This document shows, piece by piece, positions 7,012 through 14,702 of a stretch of DNA of 36,265 bases; position 1 is the stretch's first letter; each line of letters starts with the position of its first letter. The position numbers were made by a program, and so were the translations under genes. The notes beneath the pieces are model-generated. The model saw only the letters and a program-made list of their open reading frames with translations, ran no database searches and was not told the DNA's origin. This stretch comes from Deltaproteobacteria bacterium (lineage in GTDB: Bacteria; Desulfobacterota; Desulfobulbia; Desulfobulbales; Desulfurivibrionaceae), in the NCBI GenBank assembly GCA_021811385.1, contig JAJZPC010000022.1, forward strand, positions 1-36,265. The letters run 5' to 3'.

Positions 7012-8303
7012 AACACCCGGCCAAGAAATCCCTTGCCGCGCTGATCGCCCTGCTGCTGCTCGGCAGCCTGGCAGTCTGGCAGCTCACCCGCAACAAGGAA
7101 AAGGATGCGGCCTACCGCACCGCCGAGCTCAAGCGCGGTGATCTGCAGGTTACCATCAGCGCCACCGGCACCGTGGAACCGGAAGAGGTCATCGATGTCG
7201 GCGCCCAGGTGGCCGGGCGCATCGTCTCCTTTGGCAAGGACGCCAAGGGCAAAACCGTGGACTACGGCTCCGTGGTGGAGGCGGGTACGGTGCTGGCCCG
7301 GATCGACGATTCGCTCTACGCGGCCGACGTGGCCCAAGCCGAGGCCCAGCTTCTCTCGAACAAGGCCGGGCTGCAGAAGGCCAAGGCGGATCTTGGCCGG
7401 ACGGAACAGGATTGGAAGCGGGCCAAGCAACTCGGCCCCTCCGAGGCCCTGTCGCAATCAAACTACGACGCCTACGAATCGGCCCATAAAACCGCGCTGG
7501 CCCAAGTGGCGGTAAACGAGGCCTCGATCCGCCAGGCCGAGGCAACGCTCAAGCGCGCCCAACGCAACCTCGGCTACTGCACCATCACCTCGCCGGTCAA
7601 GGGCATCATCATCGACCGGCGGGTCAACACCGGCCAGACCGTGGTGGCGAGCCTCAATGCCCCCAGCCTCTTCCTGCTGGCCAAGGATCTCACCCGCATC
7701 CAGGTGTGGGTGGCGGTGAACGAGGCGGATATCGGCAAAATCCACCCCGGCCAGCCCGTGACCTTCACGGTGGACGCCTTCCCCGGCGAAACCTTCCGGG
7801 GCGAGGTGGGCAAGATCCGGCTCAACGCCGCCATGACCCAGAACGTGGTGACCTACACGGTGGAGATCGCCACCGACAACAGCGACGGCCGCCTTTTGCC
7901 GTATCTCACCGCCAATGTCCAGTTCCAGCTGCTGCAGCTTGGCAATGTTCTGCAGGCGCCCAACGCGGCCCTGCGCTGGAGCCCGCCCGCCAAGGAAGGC
8001 GAGAGCGAACAGGACGCGAAAAAATCCGGGATGGAGCGGGGCAAGGGGCCAGCCCCGGCCAAAGCCAAGGCTGGCGGCGCCCTCTGGGTGCTGGACGAAA
8101 AACAGAAACCCCGCAAGATCGAGGTCACGACCGGGCCCAGCGACGGGATCAACACCGCGGTGGAGAGCGCGGAGCTGCGCGAGGGCATGCAGGTTATCAC
8201 CGGGATGCTCCTGCCGGATTCCGGCAAGGGCAAGAATGGAGGAGGCAGCCCCTTCACCCCGCAGTTCGGCGCAGGCAACAAGAAAAACAGCGGAGCCAGG
8301 TAG
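7008..8303 (+). CDS. macA: MacA-like periplasmic adaptor of an ABC efflux pump
   Basis: This 431-residue membrane-fusion protein has one N-terminal membrane anchor (about residues 9-26), a biotinyl-lipoyl half motif (VEPEEVIDVGAQVAGRI), a long alpha-hairpin (about 110-185: QAEAQLLSNKAGLQKAKADL through EATLKRAQRNL), the second lipoyl half (CTITSPVKGIIIDRRV-NTGQTV), then beta-barrel and membrane-proximal domains. It links the inner-membrane ABC permease to the outer-membrane channel. The C-terminal region contains a Lys/Glu/Gly-rich insertion (about 325-350) and a Gly/Asn-rich tail, typical of MacA proteins. It overlaps the regulator gene by four bases and precedes the ATPase by six, so the operon is tightly coupled. 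Confidence 0.9.
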   Translation: MKHPAKKSLAALIALLLLGSLAVWQLTRNKEKDAAYRTAELKRGDLQVTISATGTVEPEEVIDVGAQVAGRIVSFGKDAKGKTVDYGSVVEAGTVLARIDDSLYAADVAQAEAQLLSNKAGLQKAKADLGRTEQDWKRAKQLGPSEALSQSNYDAYESAHKTALAQVAVNEASIRQAEATLKRAQRNLGYCTITSPVKGIIIDRRVNTGQTVVASLNAPSLFLLAKDLTRIQVWVAVNEADIGKIHPGQPVTFTVDAFPGETFRGEVGKIRLNAAMTQNVVTYTVEIATDNSDGRLLPYLTANVQFQLLQLGNVLQAPNAALRWSPPAKEGESEQDAKKSGMERGKGPAPAKAKAGGALWVLDEKQKPRKIEVTTGPSDGINTAVESAELREGMQVITGMLLPDSGKGKNGGGSPFTPQFGAGNKKNSGAR

Positions 8304-8309
8304 AGGGCC

Positions 8310-9038
8310 ATGGAACTCATCACCCTGCGCGGGATCGAAAAAACCTACCAGATGGGCGACATCGCCGTGCCCGTGCTGAAAGGCATCTCCCTGGCCATCC
8401 GGCAGGGGGAGCTGGTCGCGCTCACCGGCTCGTCCGGCTCCGGCAAGTCCACCCTGATGAACATCCTGGGCTGCCTGGACCGCCCGACCGCAGGCGAATA
8501 CTGGCTGGACGGCCAGGAGATCTCCACCCTCTCCGCCGACGAGCGGGCCCTGCTCCGCAACCGCAAGCTGGGCTTTGTCTTCCAGAGCTTCAACCTCCTG
8601 GCCAGAACCAGCGCCATCGAGAACGTGGCCATGCCGCTCTCCTACGGAGCCGGGCATTTAAGCGAACGCGAGGCCAGGGAGCGGGCTGCGGAGATGCTTA
8701 CCAGGGTGGGGCTGGCCGACCGGCTGGACCACCACCCCGCCCAACTTTCCGGCGGCCAGCAGCAACGGGTGGCCATCGCCCGGGCTCTGATCAACCGCCC
8801 GCCGGTGCTCTTTGCCGACGAGCCCACCGGCAATCTCGATTCCAAGACCAGCGAAGAGGTGCTGCAGATGTTCGAGCGGCTCAACACCGAGGATAGGATC
8901 ACCATCATCATGGTGACCCACGATCCCAAGGTGGCAGGACACGCCAACCGGGTGATCCGCATGCAGGACGGGGTGATCCTCGATGATGCGCCCCCCACCG
9001 CCGGTGCAAATCCAAACACCCCGGCAGGCGCGCCATGA
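8310..9038 (+). CDS. ABC transporter ATP-binding protein (MacB/LolD type)
   Basis: The 242-residue ATPase has all core motifs: Walker A G-S-S-G-S-G-K-S-T at about 40-48, a Q-loop in F-V-F-Q-S-F-N-L-L, the signature L-S-G-G-Q-Q-Q-R-V-A-I-A-R-A-L, Walker B P-V-L-F-A-D-E-P-T-G-N-L-D, and the switch His in M-V-T-H-D. This is the LolD/MacB/FtsE group that powers mechanotransmission pumps. In enterobacterial MacB this domain is fused to the permease; here it is a separate gene whose stop overlaps the permease start (ATGA at 9035-9038). The start ATG at 8310 follows a GTAGAGGG site at close range. Confidence 0.95.
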   Translation: MELITLRGIEKTYQMGDIAVPVLKGISLAIRQGELVALTGSSGSGKSTLMNILGCLDRPTAGEYWLDGQEISTLSADERALLRNRKLGFVFQSFNLLARTSAIENVAMPLSYGAGHLSEREARERAAEMLTRVGLADRLDHHPAQLSGGQQQRVAIARALINRPPVLFADEPTGNLDSKTSEEVLQMFERLNTEDRITIIMVTHDPKVAGHANRVIRMQDGVILDDAPPTAGANPNTPAGAP

Positions 9039-10402
9039 TGCTCTACACCACCGCCCGCACCGCCTTTCGGACCCTGCGCCGCAATCCCATGCGGGCCATG
9101 CTCACCACCTTGGGCATCGTCATCGGCGTGGGCGCGGTCATCGCCATGATGGAGATCGGCGCAGGCGCCTCGGCGGCGCTGAAAAAAACCATCGCCAGCA
9201 TGGGGGCCAACGTCCTGGTGGTCCGGCCCGGCACCGCCTCCAGCGGCGGGGTCTCCTTCGGGGCAGGCTCCACCACCACCCTGACCCCGGAAGATTGCCA
9301 GGCCATCCTGCGGGAATGCCCGGCCGTGCGCAACGCCGCGCCCATGGTCCGCGCCCGCACCCAGGTGGTGTACGGCAACCGCAACTGGGTGCCCAACGCC
9401 ATCTACGGCACCACCCCGGCCTATCTCGATGTGCAGGACTGGTCCATCCTGGCCGAGGGCGAGCCCTTCAGCGACCGGGATGTGCTCAACGGCAACCGGG
9501 TCTGCATCCTGGGGCAGAGCCTGGTCCGGGAACTGTTCGATAACGAATCTCCGGTGGGCAAGGAGATCCGGATCAAGAACATCGCCTTCCGGGTGATCGG
9601 GGTTCTCACCCCCAAGGGCGCCAACATGATGGGCTTCGACCAGGACGACGTCATCCTCGCGCCCTGGACCACCATCAAATACCGGGTCACCGGCGCCACC
9701 CTCTCCACCGCCAACCAGAGCACCGCCACGGCCAGCGATTCGGTCAACACCCTATCCAACCTCTACCCTGCGGTTAAACGCGGCCTCTACCCGGAGCAAT
9801 CCAGCGTCCAGCAGGCCGACAACCCCATGCCGGTGCGCTTCGCCAATATCGACCAGATCATGCTCGCGGCCAACAGCTCGGCGGAGATCCCCCTGGCCGT
9901 CGAACAGATCACCGGGGTGCTCCGGGAGCGGCACCGTATCCGCGCCGGCGAACCGGATGATTTCAATGTCCGCGACATGGCCGAGCTGACCCGCACCCTC
10001 TCCACCACCACCAAGCTGATGACCAACCTGCTGCTGGCCGTGGCCATGATCTCCCTGGTGGTGGGCGGGGTGGGGATCATGAACATCATGCTCGTTTCCG
10101 TTACCGAACGGACGCGGGAGATCGGGTTACGCATGGCCGTGGGCGCACGGGGCAAGGACATCCTCCGGCAATTTCTCGTGGAAGCGGTGGTGCTCTGCCT
10201 CACCGGCGGGGCCATGGGCATCGTCATCGGCCACGGCGGCTCCCTGCTGGTACAGGCTCTGCTCAAATGGCCGGTGGAGACCTCGCCCGCAGCCATCGCC
10301 ACGGCGGTGCTGGTCTCGGCCGGAGTGGGAATCATCTTCGGATTCTATCCGGCCTGGAAGGCCTCGCGGCTTGATCCCATCGAGGCCCTGCGCTATGAAT
10401 AA
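9035..10402 (+). CDS. MacB-type ABC transporter permease
   Basis: The 455-residue protein has the MacB topology: an N-terminal membrane helix (about residues 20-45: NPMRAMLTTLGIVIGVGAVIAMMEIGAG), a large periplasmic core domain (about 50-320), and three C-terminal helices belonging to the FtsX domain (LLLAVAMISLVVGGVGIMNIMLVSV, the helix after RQFLVEAVVLCLTGG, and the last near VGIIFGFYPAWKASRLDPIEALRYE). The conserved E-R-T-R-E-I-G-L-R-M-A-V-G-A coupling helix is present. With the adaptor and ATPase it should move substrates from periplasm or inner leaflet through the outer-membrane channel. The TAA stop is followed at once by palindromic element copy B. Confidence 0.95.
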   Translation: MMLYTTARTAFRTLRRNPMRAMLTTLGIVIGVGAVIAMMEIGAGASAALKKTIASMGANVLVVRPGTASSGGVSFGAGSTTTLTPEDCQAILRECPAVRNAAPMVRARTQVVYGNRNWVPNAIYGTTPAYLDVQDWSILAEGEPFSDRDVLNGNRVCILGQSLVRELFDNESPVGKEIRIKNIAFRVIGVLTPKGANMMGFDQDDVILAPWTTIKYRVTGATLSTANQSTATASDSVNTLSNLYPAVKRGLYPEQSSVQQADNPMPVRFANIDQIMLAANSSAEIPLAVEQITGVLRERHRIRAGEPDDFNVRDMAELTRTLSTTTKLMTNLLLAVAMISLVVGGVGIMNIMLVSVTERTREIGLRMAVGARGKDILRQFLVEAVVLCLTGGAMGIVIGHGGSLLVQALLKWPVETSPAAIATAVLVSAGVGIIFGFYPAWKASRLDPIEALRYE

Positions 10403-10512
10403 GGTAATTTTGCCCAGCAGCACCGCATCTGCGTTGTCATCGGCCAACTCGTGTGCAATAGCACACTTCATCGGCCTCTTCCTAGCATCTGCGGCCCTGC
10501 TGAACAATTACC
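10403..10512. repeat. Dispersed palindromic element, copy B
   Basis: This copy is in the opposite orientation to A and C. Arms: GGTAATTTTGCCCAGCAG at 10403-10420 and, on the other strand from 10512, GGTAATTGTTCAGCAGG, extending to about 29 bases. The centre has the perfect hairpin GTGTGC-AATA-GCACAC. It begins directly after the permease stop codon and lies inside the efflux operon, before the outer-membrane channel gene, so it could tune expression of that last gene. Confidence 0.85.
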
Positions 10513-10610
10513 GTTCTGGGATTATCCTTATTCCCCTGCTCCGAATTGGAAAATTACTGAATACAAGCACCCGGGCCAACCTCCCGGCCTCTCTTAAAAG
10601 GAGTAACCCC

Positions 10611-12062
10611 ATGCCCCGCTTAACCTACCGAACCTCCCTGGCGCTCTGCCTCTGCCTGCCCCTTGTCACCAGTTGCGCGATAGGCCCTGATTTTCTCCGC
10701 CCGGAGTCCAAGGTTTCCTCCCAATGGCTGGGACAACCGCCGACAGCCCCCGAGGGTGCGCCCTCCGCGGAACAGAACCTGGCCCAGTGGTGGACGGTGT
10801 TCAACGATGCCCAGCTCACCTCCCTGATCGAACGGGGGATGCAGGCCAATCTGGATCTGCGCATGGCCCAAAGCCGCATCCGCCAGGCCCGCGCCTCCAT
10901 GGGCATCGCCGGGGCGGATCTTGGCCCAACGGTCAATACCGATGCCTCGCTTACCCGCAGCCGGACCCCGGCCTCTTCGACCAGAAGCGAGGTGACGACC
11001 TCCAATCTCTACCAGGCAGGATTTGACGCCGGCTGGGAGATCGATCTTTTCGGCGGCCTGCGGCGCGGGGTCGAGGCGGCAGGCGCGGATCTCGACGCGG
11101 CCATGGAAAGCCGGAACGACCTGCTGGTAAGCCTGAGCGCCGAGGTGGCGAGCAACTATCTCAATCTGCGCTCCCTGCAACAGCGGCTCGCCATTGCCCG
11201 CCAGAACCTCAAGGCCCAGGAGCACACCGCCGACCTGACCCGCCAGCGTTTCAGCGCGGGCTTTGCCAGCAAACTCGATGTGGCGCGGGCGGAAGCCCTG
11301 GCCGCCACCACGGCCGGGCAGATCCCGCTGCTTGAGGCGCAGGCACGGCAAACCATCTACAGCCTCAGCCTGCTGCTGGGCGGCGAGCCTGCGGCCCTGC
11401 TGGAAGAGCTGACCCCGGACACCCCCCTGCCCACGGCCCAGGCCACGGTGCCCATGGGCTTGCCGTCGGACCTGCTCCTGCGCAGGCCGGATATCCGCAG
11501 GGCGATTGCCAAGCTCCATGCAGCCACCGCCCGGATCGGGGTGGCCAAGGCCGATCTTTTTCCCAAATTCACCATCTCAGGCGCCCTGGGCTTTCAGAAT
11601 ACCAATTCCAATGCGCTCTTCAACAGCGCCGGCAGCTTCTGGTCCATCGGCCCGGCCCTGAACTGGCCGCTCTTTGACATGGGCCGCACCCGCGCCAATC
11701 TGGAGCTGAAAAAAGCCGTCCAGGAAGAGGAACTCCTGGCCTATGAACAGACCGTGCTCAATGCCCTGCGCGAGGCGGAAAGCGCCCTGATCGCCTCGAC
11801 CAAGGAGGAGGAGCATCGCAAATCCATGGCCCAGGCCGTGGCAGCCAACCGCACCGCAGTGGAACTGGCCACCGCCCTCTACACCGCAGGGCAAAACGAT
11901 TTCCTCGCCGTGCTCGACGCCCAGCGTTCTCTCTACACTGCGGAGGACGCCCTGGCCCAGTCCAGCCGCACCGTGTCCACCAATCTGGTCGCCCTGTTCA
12001 AAGCCCTGGGCGGGGGCTGGCAGACGGAAGAGGATGCGGGCCGCGAAGGTTCGGGCTCCTAA
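10611..12062 (+). CDS. TolC/NodT-family outer-membrane efflux lipoprotein
   Basis: The 483-residue protein starts with a lipoprotein signal (hydrophobic LALCLCLPLV, then L-V-T-S-C at about residue 20) and has two outer-membrane efflux protein repeats with the family markers WWTVFNDAQLTSLIERGMQANLDL, A-x-S-x-I-R-Q-A-R-A, the Y-Q-A-G-F-D-A-G-W-E-I-D-L-F-G strand, and L-P-S-D-L-L-L-R-R-P-D-I-R. These proteins form trimeric channels through the outer membrane and periplasm. The frame is open further upstream to 10371, but ATG 10611 was chosen because AAAAGGAG sits eight bases before it and it begins the signal peptide. It completes the tripartite pump. Confidence 0.93.
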   Translation: MPRLTYRTSLALCLCLPLVTSCAIGPDFLRPESKVSSQWLGQPPTAPEGAPSAEQNLAQWWTVFNDAQLTSLIERGMQANLDLRMAQSRIRQARASMGIAGADLGPTVNTDASLTRSRTPASSTRSEVTTSNLYQAGFDAGWEIDLFGGLRRGVEAAGADLDAAMESRNDLLVSLSAEVASNYLNLRSLQQRLAIARQNLKAQEHTADLTRQRFSAGFASKLDVARAEALAATTAGQIPLLEAQARQTIYSLSLLLGGEPAALLEELTPDTPLPTAQATVPMGLPSDLLLRRPDIRRAIAKLHAATARIGVAKADLFPKFTISGALGFQNTNSNALFNSAGSFWSIGPALNWPLFDMGRTRANLELKKAVQEEELLAYEQTVLNALREAESALIASTKEEEHRKSMAQAVAANRTAVELATALYTAGQNDFLAVLDAQRSLYTAEDALAQSSRTVSTNLVALFKALGGGWQTEEDAGREGSGS

Positions 12063-12077
12063 GCGCGTTAAACCGTG

Positions 12078-12106
12078 AGCCGCCCAAGGCGGCTGCACTT
12101 TTCTTC
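12078..12106 (+). terminator. Rho-independent terminator of the efflux operon
   Basis: A perfect stem AGCCGCC (12078-12084), loop CAA, GGCGGCT (12088-12094) is followed by GCACTTTTCTT. It lies 16 bases after the stop of the channel gene. Confidence 0.75.
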
Positions 12107-12208
12107 CCCCTTTGACAAATGGGGACCGAGGGGGATTTAAAAACGCCGGAATCGTGCGCCCCGTCCGCAAATCCCCCCTCACCCCTCTTTTGCAAAGGGG
12201 GGATAAAA
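12104..12208. repeat. Inverted repeat with G/C-run arms between operons
   Basis: The segment at 12104-12138 (CCCCCTTTGACAAATGGGG and GAGGGGGATTT) matches on the opposite strand 12167-12203 (CCCCCCTTTGCAAAAG and GAGGGGGGATTTG). The arms are about 35 bases and 30 bases apart. It is a common intergenic palindrome type in related genomes; the right arm alone forms a hairpin followed by ATAAAAAA. Confidence 0.65.
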
Positions 12209-12260
12209 AATCAAGGAACGGTTGCAATCAAATCAGAAGATTCCCGCACATGACCAAGCA

Positions 12261-13220
12261 ATGATCCAAAGAAAAACCTCGGTCCTCATCCAGCCCCATC
12301 AGGCAGGACAGCCGCTCCTCGATTTTATCAGCCAACGCTTCACCTACCGGAACCGCGAAGACTGGCAGGCGGAGCTGGCAGCCCACCGCTTCCTGCTCAA
12401 CGATAGCGAGGCGCGGGGGGACACCATCCTTGCCCCACGCGACCGCCTCGTCTACCTGATGCCCGCCCTGATCGAACCTCCGGTTGACACCAACTACACC
12501 GTGCTCCACGAGGATGACGACCTGCTGGTGATCGACAAGCCCGCGCCCCTGCCCTGCCATCCAGGCGGCCGCTTTTTCGCCCACACCCTCTGGGCCCTGC
12601 TCAAGGAACAGCACGGACTTGCCGAGCCAAGGCTCATCAACCGGCTGGACAGGGAGACCTCCGGCCTCGTGCTGGTAGCCAAAAACAAGAGTGCGGCCCG
12701 TCTGTGCCAGGAGCAGTTTGCCCAGCACCGGGTGGAGAAGGTCTATCTCGTGGTGGTGGAAGGAGATTTCCCGGACACGCCTGCCCCGGTGGAAGCCACG
12801 GGCTGGATGGGGGTGGACCCGGACAGCGCGATCCGCAAAAAGATGCGGTTCTATCCGGACCACAACGATGCGCCGCCCGGAGCGGTGGCATCCAGCACCA
12901 CCTTCCGGCGCATCTCCACCGCAAGCAACGCCAACCTGAGTCTGCTGGAAGCGAGACCGCACACCGGCCGTTGCCATCAGATTCGGGCCACCCTGTTGCA
13001 TCTCGGCTTCCCGGTAGTGGGCGACAAACTCTACGGGGTGGACGAGCAGCTTTTCCTCCGTTTTCAGGAAGACCGGTTGAGCGAGGCGGACCACGCCTTA
13101 CTCCGCCTCCCCCGCCAGGCCCTGCACGCCGCCAGGTTGCGTCTCAGCCATCCGGTGACCGGAAAGAAGGTGGAGTTTTCCGCCCCCTTGCCGTCTGAAC
13201 TGCAGGGCTTGCTGGCATAG
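12261..13220 (+). CDS. RluA-family pseudouridine synthase
   Basis: The protein isomerises uridine to pseudouridine in RNA. It has an S4-like N-terminal part (about residues 8-70: PLLDFISQRFTYRNREDWQ), then the synthase core with L-L-V-I-D-K-P-A, the catalytic motif I-N-R-L-D-R-E-T-S-G-L-V (Asp in RLDRET) and the late C-H-Q-I-R-A-T-L-L-H-L-G-F-P-V-V-G-D-K-L-Y-G motif. At about 319 residues it is full length. It is not clear which of the RluA, RluC, RluD or TruC groups it belongs to; the substrate RNA is therefore open. The start at ATG 12261 is uncertain, since an upstream TTG at 12222 has an AGGAA at short range. Its last 33 codons and 80 following bases are repeated 686 bases downstream. Confidence 0.88.
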   Translation: MIQRKTSVLIQPHQAGQPLLDFISQRFTYRNREDWQAELAAHRFLLNDSEARGDTILAPRDRLVYLMPALIEPPVDTNYTVLHEDDDLLVIDKPAPLPCHPGGRFFAHTLWALLKEQHGLAEPRLINRLDRETSGLVLVAKNKSAARLCQEQFAQHRVEKVYLVVVEGDFPDTPAPVEATGWMGVDPDSAIRKKMRFYPDHNDAPPGAVASSTTFRRISTASNANLSLLEARPHTGRCHQIRATLLHLGFPVVGDKLYGVDEQLFLRFQEDRLSEADHALLRLPRQALHAARLRLSHPVTGKKVEFSAPLPSELQGLLA

Positions 13221-13300
13221 ATATCGGTTTACTTTTCCTTTGATATTCCATACCCTATCAGACAATATCGCTCTGTGTGAAAACCAGTCACAGGAAAACC
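13122..13300 (+). repeat. Direct repeat, copy 1: 3' end of the pseudouridine synthase gene plus downstream DNA
   Basis: Aligns without gaps to 13808-13986. The non-coding part (13221-13300) agrees at about 69 of 80 positions. It includes the short inverted repeat around CCATACC (TGATA..TATCA). Confidence 0.85.
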
Positions 13301-13351
13301 GAGGGATTCCCCCCATTTTCTTTTTTTCACTTATACCGACAAGAGGACTCG

Positions 13352-13666
13352 ATGAAAAACAACAAAGCAACTTGGGTCTTTCTAACTACACTTGCCTTCT
13401 TGTTTATAGTTTCTGCCTTTCGCCTCCGAATAATGTTTGGCACAAAAATCTTCCCTCTTCTTGTATTCGTTTTAGGCCTCCACACCGCGATTCAATTTTT
13501 TGAGTGGGTATGCGATCTTACTCCAACAAGTAAATGGTTTTCTGTTGCGCCAGCGCTAAAACAACTCACGGTCGGTAGGCAAGTTCCCTTTTGGCATCGA
13601 CAGTTTATTTTTTATGGCGGATTCGTCTTTGGCTACCTCTACATGCTTATGCCTAGCCAAATATAA
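13352..13666 (+). CDS. Small integral membrane protein of unknown function, AT-rich
   Basis: The ATG at 13352 follows AAGAGGA and opens a 104-residue frame. Two hydrophobic segments are evident near residues 6-24 and 30-48 and a weaker third near 85-100 (FIFYGGFVFGYLYMLM), joined by a loop containing FEWVCDLTPTSKWFSVAPALKQL. Codon use is clearly more AT-rich than in the surrounding genes, which points to recent transfer. The gene lies between two copies of the 3' end of the pseudouridine synthase gene, so it is part of an inserted or recombined segment. I do not recognise the family. Confidence 0.6.
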   Translation: MKNNKATWVFLTTLAFLFIVSAFRLRIMFGTKIFPLLVFVLGLHTAIQFFEWVCDLTPTSKWFSVAPALKQLTVGRQVPFWHRQFIFYGGFVFGYLYMLMPSQI

Positions 13667-13807
13667 CCCCCATAAACACATATTCTTAACCCCACAACTT
13701 AGGAGAATAGTGGAGACGCCCATGAAAATATGCGTTTCCATTCTTTGGATGATATAAATCCCCTTTTAGTGGCAAACGCATGAAATTATGGCGTCCCGTA
13801 AATTTAC
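13667..13807. other. AT-rich non-coding segment of the insert
   Basis: No credible frame is present. There is an 8-base inverted repeat, ATGCGTTT and AAACGCAT, about 34 bases apart (around 13732-13782), and TATTCT/AGAATA arms around 13681-13710. Together with the preceding small gene it is the low-GC region enclosed by the two direct repeats. Confidence 0.5.
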
Positions 13808-13906
13808 CTGCATGCCGCCAGACTGCGCCTCACCCTCCCAATGACCGGACAGGAGCTGGAATTTTCCGCCCCCTTACCGTCTGGAATTCAGGGTTTACTG
13901 GATTAG
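13808..13906 (+). pseudogene. Decayed second copy of the C-terminus of an RluA-family synthase
   Basis: The frame encodes 32 residues ending at TAG 13904-13906, of which 23 equal the last 32 residues of the intact synthase (for example LHAARLRL and EFSAPLPS). The rest of the gene is absent and there is no start. The divergence suggests an old duplication or import of a homologous allele rather than a recent copy. Confidence 0.8.
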
Positions 13907-13986
13907 ATATCGGTTTACTTTTCCCCTGATAGTCCATACCCTATCAGACAATATCGCTTTATGCGGAAATCAGAGACAGGGAAACC
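13808..13986 (+). repeat. Direct repeat, copy 2
   Basis: Second copy of 13122-13300 at a constant offset of 686 bases. It contains the perfect hairpin CTGATAG-TCCATACC-CTATCAG. The copy ends about 70 bases before the brnT promoter region. Confidence 0.85.
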
Positions 13987-14040
13987 AGAAAATGTCCCTC
14001 GTTTTCTCGGAAAATAAACAAAAAACCGTCCCGACGCATA

Positions 14041-14087
14041 ATGGTCAGAAGACCATGCTTGACAGCACATCAAAATGTAACTACAAT
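14041..14087 (+). promoter_or_regulatory. brnTA promoter with adjacent palindromic operator
   Basis: TTGACA (14059-14064) and TACAAT (14082-14087) are exactly 17 bases apart, close to the sigma-70 consensus. Just upstream lies the perfect inverted repeat ATGGTC-AGAA-GACCAT (14041-14056), a likely site for autoregulation by the BrnT/BrnA complex. The expected transcript start falls within a few bases of the brnT ATG. Confidence 0.65.
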
Positions 14088-14091
14088 AAAA

Positions 14092-14364
14092 ATGAAAATC
14101 GAGTATGATCGCCTAAAACGGCTGGAAAGCAGGGGACTTGATTTCGATGACGCCCCGCTGCTTTTTGCCTCAGCCCGCCGAATCACCTGGCCGGATAGCC
14201 GCCAGGATTACGGAGAGGCCAGGGAAATCACCATGGCAGAACTTGCCGGACGGCTGGTCATCATGGTCCACACCAGGAGGGGTGACGCAACCCGGATCAT
14301 TTCCATGAGGAAGGCCAATGAAAGAGAACAACGCTGGTTTGAAAAGCAATTTGAAGAAGGTTGA
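14092..14364 (+). CDS. brnT: BrnT-family ribonuclease toxin
   Basis: The 90-residue protein follows the BrnT pattern: an N-terminal I-E-Y-D-x-x-K, the G-L-D-F-D-D-A-x-x-L-F segment, R-E-I-T..L-A-G-R-L-V-I-M-V-H-T-R-R-G, and the characteristic R-I-I-S-M-R-K-A-N-x-R-E-Q. BrnT has a RelE-like fold and cleaves RNA to stop growth. The start at 14092 was preferred over the in-frame ATG at 14041 because it gives the family N-terminus and the longer version would place the promoter inside the gene. No ribosome site precedes it, which fits leaderless translation. It overlaps the antitoxin gene by 47 bases. Confidence 0.88.
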   Translation: MKIEYDRLKRLESRGLDFDDAPLLFASARRITWPDSRQDYGEAREITMAELAGRLVIMVHTRRGDATRIISMRKANEREQRWFEKQFEEG

Positions 14365-14623
14365 CAGCCACGCGATCAGCCCGGCGGAATATGCCGAAAT
14401 CCCGGAACTGCCGGAGGAGTTTTTCACCGAGGGGCAGTTGTACCGCAACGGTAAGCCCGTGGAGCGGCGGAGCCGTGGCAAACAGAAGGAGCCAACCAAA
14501 AAACAACTCACCATCCGGCTGAATTCCGAGGTGGTCGATTTTTTCAAGTCCCAGGGAAACGGCTGGCAATCACGGATCAACACAGCGCTCCAGGAGTACG
14601 TTCGCTCGCACAAACCCGCCTGA
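14318..14623 (+). CDS. brnA: BrnA-family antitoxin
   Basis: The 101-residue protein has the BrnA layout: a variable acidic N-terminal half with a PELPEEFF segment, which would contact the toxin, and a C-terminal ribbon-helix-helix with K-K-Q-L-T-I-R-L-N-S-E-V-V-D-F-F-K-S-Q-G and G-W-Q-S-R-I-N-T-A-L-Q-E-Y-V. The antitoxin neutralises BrnT and represses the operon. The ATG has GAGGAAGG a few bases upstream, inside the toxin gene, so the antitoxin has its own good ribosome site while the toxin does not. Confidence 0.9.
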   Translation: MKENNAGLKSNLKKVDSHAISPAEYAEIPELPEEFFTEGQLYRNGKPVERRSRGKQKEPTKKQLTIRLNSEVVDFFKSQGNGWQSRINTALQEYVRSHKPA

Positions 14624-14641
14624 TTGTCCATGCAAGTTAGG

Positions 14642-14670
14642 AAAAAACAGAGACACCTCCCTGTTTTTTT
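14642..14670. terminator. Terminator after brnA
   Basis: Arms AAAAAACAG (14642-14650) and CTGTTTTTT (14661-14669) enclose a 10-base loop and end in a T run, so it could stop transcription in both directions. The stem is A/T-rich and hence weak. Confidence 0.55.
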
Positions 14671-14702
14671 GAATGAACAACCAAAACCGCCGCGGAGACA
14701 CC

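Noticed and set aside
10371..10610. Upstream extension of the efflux outer-membrane lipoprotein
   Set aside because: It would run through palindromic element copy B; the true start at 10611 has a ribosome site and begins a lipoprotein signal.
13122..13986. Attachment sites of a tyrosine integrase element
   Set aside because: The two flanking copies differ at many positions, the insert has no integrase, and it is too small; only the geometry resembles such a site.
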